Source: an uncultured Mobiluncus sp.
GTDB taxonomy: Bacteria; Actinomycetota; Actinomycetes; Actinomycetales; Actinomycetaceae
Direction: 5' to 3'
Assembly (NCBI RefSeq): GCF_947254095.1
Contig: NZ_CAMYBV010000003.1
Location: 1-64,000, forward strand
Length of the DNA stretch: 64,000 nucleotides
The notes beneath the pieces were generated by a model that was not told where the DNA came from, did not search any database, and saw only the letters and a program-made list of their open reading frames with translations. Position numbers and translations under genes: made by a program. Below are positions 53,558 through 62,985 of this stretch, one piece after another; position 1 is the stretch's first letter, and each line of letters opens with the position of its first letter.

Positions 53558-54553
53558 GTGCAAATTTTTCGTGACAAACCGTCAAGTTTCGGGCCGAGTG
53601 TCGTGACCATAGGTACTTTTGACGGTGTTCACACCGGACACAAGCGAATCATCGAGAAAGTCGTGGCGCTGGCTCACGAGCACGAGGTGGCCTCTGCCGT
53701 GTTGACGTTCGACCCGCTGCCTCGCCAAGTTCACCACCCCGACCCCAAGAATAAGTTGATTTGTTCCCTGCCAGACCGCCTGACCCGCATTGAACAGCTG
53801 GGGGTGGACGCAACCTGGGTCCAACAGTATGACCTCGATTTTGCCGCCCAGTCCCCCGCCGAGTTTGTCAATAACTACCTGGTCACCCCCCTGCATCCCC
53901 TGGTGGTCGTCATCGGGGAAGATATGCATTTCGGATCCAAGAACAGCGGAGATGCCCATACTTTACGGGAACTGGGGGAACAGTACGGTTTTACCGTCGT
54001 GACGGTGTCTAACATCGTCGATCCGATTTTTGGGCGCCGCTGGTCCTCGTCTTGGGTGCGTGAGCTGCTGGCTCAAGGTCGGGTTGACCAGGCAGCTTAT
54101 GTGTTGGGTCGCGCCCATTCGGTGCGCGGCACGGTCATTCACGGCAAGCGGCGGGGGCGCAAACTGGGATTTCCCACCGCTAACCTGGACGCGGAGTTTG
54201 TGGAGGCGATTCCCGCCGATGGTGTTTACGCCGGTTGGCTGCGGATGCCTTACCCGCCCCACTCTAAGAGTCCGACTTCACTAGAGGTGGTGCCCGCCGC
54301 CATTTCGGTGGGAACTTCCCCGCATTTTGGCGACGTGGGGCGCACCGTGGAAGCTCACGTTTTAGGGCGCGCGGATTTGGATTTGTACGGGGAAGAAGTC
54401 GTGGTCGAGTTCGTGCATCGGATTCGCGACAACCTGGCTTTTGATTCTTTGGACGCACTGTTGGAGCGCATGGATCGCGACCTGCTGGAGACGGCCGTGG
54501 TTCTGGGGGTTCCGAAATCCCAACGTATCGACCCCGGCGCGGTCACAGTCTGA
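53558..54553 (+). CDS. ribF: Bifunctional riboflavin kinase / FAD synthetase
   Basis: 331 residues. It makes FMN and then FAD. N-terminal adenylyltransferase domain with TIGTFDGVHTGHKRIIEKV and VIGEDMHFGSKNSGD; C-terminal kinase domain with the flavin/ATP motif GRKLGFPTANLD and VEFVHRIRDNLAFDS. The GTG start at 53558 has no Shine-Dalgarno; TAAGGT (53546-53551) ends six bases before it, so a leaderless mRNA is expected. It runs divergently from the CWB2 gene and convergently with the AgcS symporter gene. Confidence 0.94.
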   Translation: MQIFRDKPSSFGPSVVTIGTFDGVHTGHKRIIEKVVALAHEHEVASAVLTFDPLPRQVHHPDPKNKLICSLPDRLTRIEQLGVDATWVQQYDLDFAAQSPAEFVNNYLVTPLHPLVVVIGEDMHFGSKNSGDAHTLRELGEQYGFTVVTVSNIVDPIFGRRWSSSWVRELLAQGRVDQAAYVLGRAHSVRGTVIHGKRRGRKLGFPTANLDAEFVEAIPADGVYAGWLRMPYPPHSKSPTSLEVVPAAISVGTSPHFGDVGRTVEAHVLGRADLDLYGEEVVVEFVHRIRDNLAFDSLDALLERMDRDLLETAVVLGVPKSQRIDPGAVTV

Positions 54554-54630
54554 GGTCGCGCGGTGGGCTCAGCGTCTTTTGGCAAACGGGACCCGGGAGC
54601 GCCTTTTGCCGAAGTCAGGGCAGACCGAGT

Positions 54631-56061
54631 TTAAGCCGATTCTTGCAGTTTCGGGTCGCGTTTCAGGTAGGCCCGGGTTTCGCGGGCAATCAAACCCGAA
54701 GCCAGGATTAGCCCAATCAGGTTCGGCAGAGCCATCAACCCGTTCGTGACATCAGCCAAGGTCCAGGCCACTTTTAGCTCCGTGATGCAGCCCACGAAAA
54801 CAACTATGGCAAACAACAAACGATAGACGACGACGGCTTGGAGGCCGAACAAACGCTGCACGCAGCGTTCCCCGTAGTAGGCCCAGCCCAGCACGGTGGA
54901 AAACGCAAAGAACACCAGGGACACTGCCACCACAAAGTGGCCCTGGCCGCCGGGGAAACCGATGTTGAAAGCTTGGGCGGTGAGAGGTGAACCATCCAGC
55001 GTCTCACCGCTGGCGTCGGTCGCTTGCCAAGCTCCCGTAACGACGATGACCAGCGCCGTCATGGACACCACGATGATGGTGTCGATGAAGGTTTGGGTCA
55101 TGGAGACGAGCCCTTGCCGGACCGGTTCGCGAGTGCGGGCCGCGGCCGCAGCAATCGCGGCCGAGCCCATCCCGGACTCGTTAGAGAAAATCCCGCGCGC
55201 CACCCCGTACTGGAGCGCCACCATGAACGTGGAGCCCACGAAACCGCCCGTCGCGGCGCTGCCCGTAAAGGCATCGTGAACAATCAGCGCCAAGGCGCCG
55301 GGGATTTTCGTGGCGTACAGACCCAGCACAATCAGCGAGGCTCCCACGTAGAGAATAATCATGATGGGGACAAAAGCCGAGGTCACCCGGCCGATGGATT
55401 TCACTCCGCCCAGCAGGACGATACCGGTCAGAGCCGCCATGAACAGGCCGGTCATCCACGGGTTCACCCCGAAAGAGGCCTCTAGCTGGGTCGCAACCGA
55501 GTTCGCTTGGGTCAAGTTACCGATACCGAACGAGGCAATAATCGCGAAAATCGCAAAGGCAATAGCCAGAGTCCGACCCAGCCACTTCACTTTCGTGACG
55601 TGTTCCAGGTAGTACTGCGGACCGCCGCTCATCTCACCTTTAGTGTCTTTGGTGCGGAAACGCACTGCCAGGAAAGCCTCGGAATACTTAGAAGCCATGC
55701 CAACTAAACCGGTAACCCACATCCAGAACACCGCTCCGGGTCCGCCAATGTGGATAGCGGTGGCGACGCCGGCGATGTTGCCAACCCCGACGGTTGCGGC
55801 TAGGGCGGTAGTCAACGCTTGGTAGTGGGAAATGTCGCCCTCAATAGTGTCGTCGAGCGGTTGTTTCCCCTCGGGGCTTTCCCCGGTGCCCTCGTCGCGT
55901 TTCAGCAGGGCGAGGTGCATGGCGGGACCGAGTTTGCGGAACTGGATTCCCGACAGCCGAATGGTCAGCCACAATCCGGTTCCCAGCAGCAGGGGAATCA
56001 GGAAAAACGGCCCCCAGACGAAAGAGTCGATGGTTTTGAGAACCTCAAAAAACTTGTCCAT
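54631..56061 (-). CDS. Alanine/glycine:cation symporter (AgcS family)
   Basis: 476 residues with about 10-11 membrane segments. Family signature at the start (IDSFVWGPFFLIPLLLGTGLWLTIRLSGIQFRKLG), then TALAATVGVGNIAGVATAIHIGGPGAVFWMWVTG, MASKYSEAFLAVRFR and the ARGIFSNESGMGSAAIAAAAA stretch. Couples Na+ to uptake of D/L-Ala or Gly. ATG at 56061 has GAGG nine bases upstream; the frame is open to a TTG at 56091. A promoter with an operator-like repeat lies just upstream. Confidence 0.9.
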   Translation of the reverse strand: MDKFFEVLKTIDSFVWGPFFLIPLLLGTGLWLTIRLSGIQFRKLGPAMHLALLKRDEGTGESPEGKQPLDDTIEGDISHYQALTTALAATVGVGNIAGVATAIHIGGPGAVFWMWVTGLVGMASKYSEAFLAVRFRTKDTKGEMSGGPQYYLEHVTKVKWLGRTLAIAFAIFAIIASFGIGNLTQANSVATQLEASFGVNPWMTGLFMAALTGIVLLGGVKSIGRVTSAFVPIMIILYVGASLIVLGLYATKIPGALALIVHDAFTGSAATGGFVGSTFMVALQYGVARGIFSNESGMGSAAIAAAAARTREPVRQGLVSMTQTFIDTIIVVSMTALVIVVTGAWQATDASGETLDGSPLTAQAFNIGFPGGQGHFVVAVSLVFFAFSTVLGWAYYGERCVQRLFGLQAVVVYRLLFAIVVFVGCITELKVAWTLADVTNGLMALPNLIGLILASGLIARETRAYLKRDPKLQESA

Positions 56062-56089
56062 AGTGTATTGCCTCAGTATTTTCGGATAC

Positions 56090-56131
56090 AAACTTGTGGC
56101 AAGTTTAGCGAGTGAGCCCGGTTATCCATAA
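56090..56131 (-). promoter_or_regulatory. Promoter of the AgcS symporter gene with inverted repeat
   Basis: Minus strand -35 TTATGG (56131-56126), 18-base spacer and -10 TAAACT (56107-56102). A perfect inverted repeat AAACTTG-TGG-CAAGTTT (56090-56106) overlaps the -10 and the likely start site, as a repressor operator would. No regulator is encoded nearby. Confidence 0.5.
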
Positions 56132-56200
56132 TTCGGCACTGTTGTCCACTATTCGAGACAGGCGACAAGGCCGGTGGATGGGGGCGGTGCTTTCGGCCGG

Positions 56201-58120
56201 TTACCGCGCCGTCAGCAGGGCGCCAATCTGGTTTGCTACGCCTCGTGACACCGCCCCGGAGCCACCGGCGATGGTGTAGGAGGCCTGCGAGTGAGCCTGC
56301 ACGAAACTTTGCAGGCTCACGTCCAGGGCGGCGGGGCGGCTAAGCAAAATGGCTTGGTTATTCGCGTGCGCGTAGCCGGAGCCGGCCAAGCCGTCCGCAA
56401 ACACGGTACCCGAAGCAATCAGGTACCCCGAGGTGTTAGGGAAGAAGTTTTGGGCCAACTTGGTGGAGGTCTGGAAACGATCTTTACCCACGATGGTCTT
56501 TACCTCGCTAGCGGCAGCACCCCAGGCAGAGTTAGCGGTAGCAGCTGCGGCAGCCCCACCGCCTACGCCCCAGATGCGCAGCTTGCCCCCCTGCTGTGCC
56601 GCCATATTCGCTAGGTTAGTAATCGCTTGACGGGTGGTTGGGGGGATACTGTTGGAGCGCGTGAAGAGGATGACACCGTGGGTGTTTGCCACCGAGGGAC
56701 CGGCGGCGATGGCGTCGGGAATGTTGGGGTCGCTAACGGCGTCGACCAGGAAGACGTCAAGGATCTTTGTGTTGGCAACGACCGAAGCGTTTTCCTGGGC
56801 CGCCCAGGCCGCGACCCGGCTGGCGGTATCGAAACGGTCTTGACCCCCTAGGTCGGTGATGGAGATTCCGGCTTGCTGCAGTTCCGTGCGTTGGGCAGCC
56901 GAGAGTTTTACTCCCCCGCCAACTACATAGAGGGTCTTGCGCTGCGAGGCCTTGATGGCGGAAATCACCGCCGGTTCCACCGGGTTGGACACCGTGAGCA
57001 GCACCGTTGCGCCTCGTGCCCCCACCAAAGCTGCCGAACTCAGAGCATCCGGAGCGAGCCGCCCGGTGGTCAGCGCAATCGCGTCCCCGCTGGTCCCGCT
57101 GGCCGCGTGCAACGCCAAGGCTGTAGAGACACGGTCGGCTCCGCCAATCCGGTTCAATCGAGATTCATAAGGATATTCAGCCGCGTTAGGAGACGGCGAA
57201 CCCAGGGTCACCCCGGTGATGTCTTTCAGCCACGAAGCTAGGGGAATCACGGAACCAAAGTAAGCCCCCTGATCGTTACCCCCAATCAAAGTGCCTATGA
57301 CCTGGTTCCCCACCACCAGGGGTCCGCCGGAGTCCCCATGTTCCGTTTTCACTCCCGGCCACGAGGTCTTGTAGCTGAACTGACCGGGGGCGCTAGGCAC
57401 GTTGCAGTTCGCCGCAAATTCACCCTGTTTATCGCCTCGAACCACTGTGAAACAGGTCGCGACAATTCGTTGTGACGTAGACAGGAGGGCATTGGAAGTG
57501 CCGCCCCAGCCATACTCCACCGCCACATCGCCGACTTTGGCTGGCCCGGAGGCTAAAGTGACGGGGGGGATGGAATAAACCGGGTTCTCCAGGTGCATAA
57601 CCGCAGCATCATACTGAGGGTTGGCTTTGTAATCGTTCACGGCAGTGGTCGACTGCCGGGTCGGCCCAAAACTAATGTTGATATATCGGGGCTTATTGAC
57701 CACGCAATGTCCCGCGGTCAAAACCCAGGAGGGATCAATGAGCACTCCTGTACAGAGTGAGCCGGTGTTATCCCAATTGCTGATACTGATAAAAGCCACC
57801 CAACCGGCCTGCGCGGCACTTGGGGCAGCGCCTCCCCCAATCATCAAATCGCCGAATTCCGAACCGGGATACGAATCGGGCGCAGCGGAAGGCTCACCGC
57901 TGGGAGCGGAGGTGAAGTTATCAGGAAGTTCGGGGAACTCGCTGGTTTCATCCGCAGCCGGAACTGTCGCCGCCGCCGTGCTGGAAATTGCGGGAGTATC
58001 CGCCGGTACAACCGGACTGGCGAGACTCATTTCCGCGGGTCCGGCGAGCAGACCTACAAATCCCAACAAACCGAGTGTAACCATCGGCCACCATGATTTG
58101 AGAGACGCGTTTTGTTTCAT
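56201..58120 (-). CDS. Secreted trypsin-like serine protease with CWB2 repeats
   Basis: 639 residues. Signal peptide (about 1-35), a Ser/Ala/Pro-rich stretch to about 100, a trypsin-like domain to about 310, then three CWB2 repeats to the end (LNRIGGADRVSTALALH, LGGQDRFDTASRVAAWA, VGKDRFQTSTKLAQNF). The triad is intact: His138 in LTAGHC, Asp171 in YDAAV, Ser264 in HGDSGGPL. Four cysteines allow two disulfides. The repeats should hold the protease on the cell wall. ATG at 58120; the Shine-Dalgarno is weak (GTGAAG). Specificity is not obvious. Confidence 0.9.
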   Translation of the reverse strand: MKQNASLKSWWPMVTLGLLGFVGLLAGPAEMSLASPVVPADTPAISSTAAATVPAADETSEFPELPDNFTSAPSGEPSAAPDSYPGSEFGDLMIGGGAAPSAAQAGWVAFISISNWDNTGSLCTGVLIDPSWVLTAGHCVVNKPRYINISFGPTRQSTTAVNDYKANPQYDAAVMHLENPVYSIPPVTLASGPAKVGDVAVEYGWGGTSNALLSTSQRIVATCFTVVRGDKQGEFAANCNVPSAPGQFSYKTSWPGVKTEHGDSGGPLVVGNQVIGTLIGGNDQGAYFGSVIPLASWLKDITGVTLGSPSPNAAEYPYESRLNRIGGADRVSTALALHAASGTSGDAIALTTGRLAPDALSSAALVGARGATVLLTVSNPVEPAVISAIKASQRKTLYVVGGGVKLSAAQRTELQQAGISITDLGGQDRFDTASRVAAWAAQENASVVANTKILDVFLVDAVSDPNIPDAIAAGPSVANTHGVILFTRSNSIPPTTRQAITNLANMAAQQGGKLRIWGVGGGAAAAATANSAWGAAASEVKTIVGKDRFQTSTKLAQNFFPNTSGYLIASGTVFADGLAGSGYAHANNQAILLSRPAALDVSLQSFVQAHSQASYTIAGGSGAVSRGVANQIGALLTAR

Positions 58121-58174
58121 TTCTTCACTTTCCCAAAATAAAATCAGCTCTTAACTATTTTATGTCTCGACAAC

Positions 58175-59284
58175 TCAAGATTTTGCAGGTCTCAGCACCC
58201 AGATTGGTTTCAGCCTGTCACGATTTCGCTCCGCCAGCGCCACGACGCGTTTATCCCCAGCTTTTGTTTCAGTTACTGGTTCGGTTACTGCCACCAGCGC
58301 ACCGTCGGACGCATTGGGGCACGAATTTGCTGTCTCAAGGGGGATGTTTGGGGCAGCATGGGTCGAGTCCCGCAGCGCTGGAGCTTGTCCGAAAGACAAC
58401 GCTCGCACCTGAGTTTCATCTCCCGGAAATTCGGGGAAGATTCCCAATATCGCGGCGTCCAAACCCAAGGGGCGCAGCACTCCGTAACGGCGAACTTCGG
58501 TCTCGAACTCGGATAGACTGTGTGCTTGGTCCAGTCCGTATGACCCGACCGAAATACGTCGCAATGCAGTCAAATGCGCCCCCACGCCCAGGTCCGCGCC
58601 GAGATCTCGAGCCAGGGAACGCACGTAGGTTCCTGCCGAGCAGCCCACTACGATGTCCGCATCGGTGACCTGCACTGGAGGGTTAGAGTCGTCTCCTGCC
58701 ACCGTTTCGAGAACTGGTGCACCGCGCAGCTCGAGCCGGTGAATGGTCACCGGACGGGGCTGTATTTCCACGTTTTTTCCGGCACGTGCCAAGTCATAGG
58801 CACGTTTTCCACCAATTTTTATGGCAGAAAACTTGGCTGGAATTTGGTCGACTGCTCCGCGCCACGGTTCCAGCGCTGCCGTGATTTCCGCCGTGGATAA
58901 GGCGGCTCCCGCACGGGATAGAACCTGTCCCAGCGCGTCATCGGTATCTGTAGAGATACCGAATCGCACCCGCGCGGTATAGACCTTGTCATGAGCCGTC
59001 AGGTATTGCAGCAGGCGGGTGGCTTTGCCGATGGCACAGATCAGGATTCCCGTGGCCAGCGGGTCAAGGGTGCCGGCGTAACCGACTTTCTTTTGACCTG
59101 CCAACCGGCGAATCCGTGACGCTACCGCGTTAGAACTCAACCCCCGTGGCTTATCCACAATGACCAGTCCGGGCGGGCAAGTTTCACCCCGAGGTAAATC
59201 CTCAGGGCAGTCAGGCAAAAAGTCTGGCGCGTCAAACATCGTAACCTGCCCCGGAACCCTTGTGAACCAGCCGTCCCCCACCAA
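58175..59284 (-). CDS. truB: tRNA pseudouridine(55) synthase
   Basis: 369 residues from a TTG at 59284 with the strong Shine-Dalgarno GGAGG seven bases upstream; a GTG at 59281 and an ATG at 59239 (weak AGG upstream) are alternatives. It isomerises U55 in the T-loop of tRNA. GLVIVDKPRGLSSNAVASRIRR and the catalytic Asp in GYAGTLDPLATGIL are intact, followed by the PUA-like C-terminal part. It follows rbfA after 62 bases, the usual infB-rbfA-truB order. The C-terminus includes an extension of roughly 60 residues. Confidence 0.92.
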   Translation of the reverse strand: MVGDGWFTRVPGQVTMFDAPDFLPDCPEDLPRGETCPPGLVIVDKPRGLSSNAVASRIRRLAGQKKVGYAGTLDPLATGILICAIGKATRLLQYLTAHDKVYTARVRFGISTDTDDALGQVLSRAGAALSTAEITAALEPWRGAVDQIPAKFSAIKIGGKRAYDLARAGKNVEIQPRPVTIHRLELRGAPVLETVAGDDSNPPVQVTDADIVVGCSAGTYVRSLARDLGADLGVGAHLTALRRISVGSYGLDQAHSLSEFETEVRRYGVLRPLGLDAAILGIFPEFPGDETQVRALSFGQAPALRDSTHAAPNIPLETANSCPNASDGALVAVTEPVTETKAGDKRVVALAERNRDRLKPIWVLRPAKS

Positions 59285-59346
59285 AGGTGTCCTCCGGGCC
59301 GCTCCCGACGAAAGTTTCCCCGCGGACAGTCCCCTGCCCCGCCAGG

Positions 59347-59784
59347 TTAGGAGTCCTGGTCATCTTCAGTTTCACGAGGAGTCTTATAAGGATTAGCTTC
59401 CCCGGCATACTGGGTGCCTTTGCGCGCTGCCAACTCGGCGTCTGCCGCGCGAGCCTCCGCGAGGGCTGATTCCAAAGCCGCGGCTTGCTGAGGCACCGGA
59501 TCGGAGACAAATTCCAAGGTAGGAGTCAGGCGGGTGCCCAAATTCTTGCCGACGCGGGAGCGAATCAATCCTTTGGCAGATTCCAAAGCCGCCCCCGAAG
59601 CGGTGCGTTCCGTGTCGCTACCATAAGCCGTGTAATAAACTTTGGCGTGCTGCAAATCCCCCGTGACCTCGACCGAAGTAATGGTGACGAAGCCTAATCG
59701 CGGATCTTTAATCTTGCCGGCCAACATGCTGGCCACCGTGGTCAAAATGTTTGCGGCGACTTTTTCGCGCCGAGTATCGTCCAT
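59347..59784 (-). CDS. rbfA: Ribosome-binding factor A
   Basis: 145 residues. RbfA aids 30S maturation and cold adaptation by binding 16S rRNA. The KH-like fold is visible as REKVAANILTTVASMLAGKIKDPRLG, FVTITSVEVTGDLQHAKVYYTAYG and RSRVGKNLGTRLTPTLEFVSD, with the AxG kink-type GKNLG. The last ~35 residues are Ala/Glu-rich and disordered. ATG at 59784 has GAGAG upstream; an in-frame TTG at 59796 is possible. It lies between infB and truB. Confidence 0.93.
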   Translation of the reverse strand: MDDTRREKVAANILTTVASMLAGKIKDPRLGFVTITSVEVTGDLQHAKVYYTAYGSDTERTASGAALESAKGLIRSRVGKNLGTRLTPTLEFVSDPVPQQAAALESALAEARAADAELAARKGTQYAGEANPYKTPRETEDDQDS

Positions 59785-59880
59785 TGTTTCTCTCAATCTG
59801 CTGTGTTATCACGGCGCCCCAGCCGAGCCCCGGCAGTAAACCGCCGCAGCCCGACCGGGACACCGGGTTGATTAGGAATA

Positions 59881-62658
59881 TTAGTCGCGCGGGATTTCGC
59901 GCATTTCCCACGTCTCGATGCGGTCGCCCACCTGGATGTCCTTAAACTCCAGACCGATACCGCACTCGAAGCCTTCGCGGACCTCGGTGACATCGTCCTT
60001 TTCGCGACGCAAGGAATGAATCTCCAGCTCTCCGTTGACGACCACACCATCGCGAACCAAGCGGGCTTTGGCGCCACGCTTGATAGTGCCCGACTTGATC
60101 AAGCAACCCGCGATATTGCCGAACTTGGAGGACTTAAAGACCTGGCGAATCTCGGCGGTACCGAGTTCGTGTTCCTCATAAATCGGCTTTAGCATACCCT
60201 TCAAGGAGTTCTCGACATCCTCAATGACCTGGTAGATGACGGAATAGAACTTCATCTCCACGCCTTCGCTATCTGCCAACTCCGCCACGCGCTCGGCAGG
60301 ACGTACGTTGAATCCGATAATGATGGCGTTGTCCACGGTAGCCAGGTTGACGTCGTTTTGGGTAATCGCACCGACACCGCGGTGAATGATACGCAAACCG
60401 ACTTCCTCGCCCACGTCAATCTTTAGCAGGGAGTCTTCCAGAGCTTCGACCGAGCCGGACACGTCGCCCTTGATAATCAAGTTCAGCATGTCGACCTTGC
60501 CGGCCTTCAAGGCTTCGTCGAAGGATTCCAGCGTCACGCGCTTGCGGCGCTTGGCCAGCAGTGCTGCACGTTCCGCAGCAGCGCGTTTGTCCGCAATTTG
60601 GCGCGCTGTCCGGTCGTCTTCAGCGACCAGGAAGTTATCACCAGCTCGCGGCACCGAGGTTAGCCCCAGCACCTGCACCGGTGTGGAGGGGGTGGCCTCT
60701 TCTACATTTTGACCACGTTCGTTGAACATGGCACGCACCCTACCGTAGGCAGTTCCCGCCACAATAGCGTCACCGACGCGCAAAGTACCACGCTGCACCA
60801 GCATGGTGGCAACCGTACCGCGTCCCTTGTCCAAGTTCGCTTCAATAGCGACACCGCGGGCGGGAGCGTGCGGATTGGCTTGCAAATCCAGCACTGCGTC
60901 AGCAGTCAACAGCACCGCATCCAGCAGGTCCTCAATGCCCATCCGCTGCTTAGCTGAAATCGGCACAAACATGGTGTCACCGCCGTATTCTTCGGGCAGC
61001 ACCCCATATTCAGACATCTGCGCTTTGACCTTGTCTGGGTTAGCGGTCGGTTTATCAATCTTGTTGACTGCCACCACAATCGGCACGTTCGCAGCCTTGG
61101 CATGGTTGATTGCCTCCACGGTCTGCGGCATCACGCCGTCATCAGCGGCGACCACAATAATCGCAATGTCAGTGACCTGAGCACCACGGGCACGCATCGC
61201 GGTAAAGGCTTCGTGACCCGGCGTATCAATAAAGGTGAGTTTGCGACCCTTATCGGCCTTTTTCAACGTGACCATGTAAGCGCCAATGTGCTGGGTAATC
61301 CCGCCATACTCGGTATCAATCACGTCAGTATTGCGGATGGCGTCCAACAGCTTGGTCTTACCGTGGTCGACGTGACCCATCACCGTCACCACCGGGGGTC
61401 GGGGTTCCATTGCCTCGATGTCATCGAGTTCTTCTGCCTCTAGGTCAATATCGAAGGATTCCAGCAGTTCGCGGTCCTCATCCTCCGGTGAAACCACCTC
61501 AATCTCGTAGCCGAGTTCCGCTCCCAGCAGCTTGAAAGTGTCTTCGTCCAAGGACTGATTGGCAGTGACCATCTCGCCCATGTGGAACAGCACCGTCACC
61601 AACGCAGCAGGATTGACGTGAATCTTGTCTGCAAAGTCGGCAACCGACGCTCCGGAACGAATCCGAACCTCTTGACCGTTGCCTTTCGGGACGGTGACAC
61701 CGCCAATGACGGGTGCATTTTGCTCTTCGATTTCCTGACGTTTAGCCCGACGACTCTTGCCTTTCCGGGACTTGCCGTGACCGAAAGCGCCCTGGGTAAA
61801 GCCGCGCCCACCGCGACCGCGAGGTGGCGAAGGCGGACCGCCAAAAGCCGGAGCGCCGCCAAAACCGCCCCCTGCTAATGCTTCAGGGCTGGGGCGAGAA
61901 CCACGCCCGCCACGCCCACCGCGACCCGCGGGACCGGAGTCACCGCGCGGGGAACCCATGCGGTCTCCCGGCTTGGGACGCGGACCGCCGCCCTGACCGG
62001 GACGGGGAATACCTTGGCTCATTCCCTGCGCAGAAGCGAACGGGTTATTGCCCAGCCGCCCTCGGCGCGGACCCGGCTTGGCTTTAATCCCACTGGTACC
62101 ACCGGGACGTGGCATTCCCTGCGCAGAAGCGAACGGGTTGTTGCCTGGACGCGCGCCCGGCTTGGGAATCCCGGCTCCTGGCTTGGGAATATCAGGGTGA
62201 GCACTCGGTTTCGCCTGCAGTTTGGCAGGGCTGGGACTCGAGTCTGTTTTCTCCGGGGTCGGTTGAGGGGCTGCGGGAGTCTCCGGCGCTTCGGGTGTTT
62301 CTGGAGTTGCGTCATCCGGAGTGACCGCCGTCTCTGGAGCCGTTGGCTCAACAGGACTGGCGGGTGATGAAGATTCTGTTTCCGCAGGATCCGCATCCGC
62401 AGTTTCACTCTTTGTAGTCGTCTTGACAGCTGGCTTCTTCGCTTTCGCGGTCGCTTTTTCGGCTTTCTCAGCGGCTTCCGGGCTGAACTTGCCCAGTTTT
62501 TCCTCTGCAAAGCGTTCCATCATCCGCTTCACTACGGGGCTTTCCACCACGGAGGATGCAGATTTTACGAACTCTCCAGCGTCTTTCAGATACGCCAGCA
62601 TTTCTTTGGATTCAATACCGAGCTCTTTCGCAAGCTCGTGCACGCGCATTCGTGCCAC
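59881..62658 (-). CDS. infB: Translation initiation factor IF-2
   Basis: 925 residues from the GTG at 62658 with AGGAG just upstream; the frame opens to 62679, but family members begin V-A-R/K-V-R-V-H-E-L-A. IF-2 loads fMet-tRNA on the 30S subunit. N-terminal subdomain (RVHELAKELGIESKEMLAYL), then a long Pro/Ala/Thr/Gly/Arg-rich region with RGG boxes (residues ~60-320), and the GTPase: G1 MGHVDHGKTKLLD, G3 DTPGHEAFTAMR, G4 NKIDKP, and C-terminal domains. A 93-base in-frame direct repeat encodes NNPFASAQGM twice. Confidence 0.96.
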   Translation of the reverse strand: MARMRVHELAKELGIESKEMLAYLKDAGEFVKSASSVVESPVVKRMMERFAEEKLGKFSPEAAEKAEKATAKAKKPAVKTTTKSETADADPAETESSSPASPVEPTAPETAVTPDDATPETPEAPETPAAPQPTPEKTDSSPSPAKLQAKPSAHPDIPKPGAGIPKPGARPGNNPFASAQGMPRPGGTSGIKAKPGPRRGRLGNNPFASAQGMSQGIPRPGQGGGPRPKPGDRMGSPRGDSGPAGRGGRGGRGSRPSPEALAGGGFGGAPAFGGPPSPPRGRGGRGFTQGAFGHGKSRKGKSRRAKRQEIEEQNAPVIGGVTVPKGNGQEVRIRSGASVADFADKIHVNPAALVTVLFHMGEMVTANQSLDEDTFKLLGAELGYEIEVVSPEDEDRELLESFDIDLEAEELDDIEAMEPRPPVVTVMGHVDHGKTKLLDAIRNTDVIDTEYGGITQHIGAYMVTLKKADKGRKLTFIDTPGHEAFTAMRARGAQVTDIAIIVVAADDGVMPQTVEAINHAKAANVPIVVAVNKIDKPTANPDKVKAQMSEYGVLPEEYGGDTMFVPISAKQRMGIEDLLDAVLLTADAVLDLQANPHAPARGVAIEANLDKGRGTVATMLVQRGTLRVGDAIVAGTAYGRVRAMFNERGQNVEEATPSTPVQVLGLTSVPRAGDNFLVAEDDRTARQIADKRAAAERAALLAKRRKRVTLESFDEALKAGKVDMLNLIIKGDVSGSVEALEDSLLKIDVGEEVGLRIIHRGVGAITQNDVNLATVDNAIIIGFNVRPAERVAELADSEGVEMKFYSVIYQVIEDVENSLKGMLKPIYEEHELGTAEIRQVFKSSKFGNIAGCLIKSGTIKRGAKARLVRDGVVVNGELEIHSLRREKDDVTEVREGFECGIGLEFKDIQVGDRIETWEMREIPRD

Positions 62659-62767
62659 TTTTCTCCTGTCCTTCGCCACTCCACCCGGCGAAGGGTGAGA
62701 ATGGATTAATCGTTGGTACTCATCGGGTACTCATCGGGTGCCCAACATCTTCCAACCCGCTCCTAGG

Positions 62768-62839
62768 TCATTGCGAACACAGTGCCTGGGGATTAATGAA
62801 ATCCACCAGCCGCATGGTGTCCTCAGCCAATAAGTTCAT
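62768..62839 (-). other. Short ORF in the infB leader (possible leader peptide)
   Basis: 23 codons, MNLLAEDTMRLVDFINPQALCSQ, starting at an ATG 45 bases after the predicted -10 with only GAG as a weak ribosome site. Could be a leader peptide or chance. No codon runs that suggest amino-acid attenuation. Confidence 0.3.
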
Positions 62840-62948
62840 GTACTCAAACGCGGCTGTTGGAGCCGCGAAAAGCAACGCTCCCGATTATACCCGACTTTTC
62901 TCTATGCATTTGAATCGGAGCCCCCAGCCGTGCAAAACCACCAGCCAA

Positions 62949-62985
62949 AACATTGGGGTGGAACCGTCCATGACGGCTCCACCCC
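62949..62985 (-). terminator. Intrinsic terminator of the CWB2-lysozyme gene
   Basis: 14-bp stem (62955-62968 with 62972-62985, one G-U pair in the RNA) with a 3-base loop, followed on the minus strand by AATGTTTTGG. Lies 22 bases after the stop at 63008. Confidence 0.75.
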
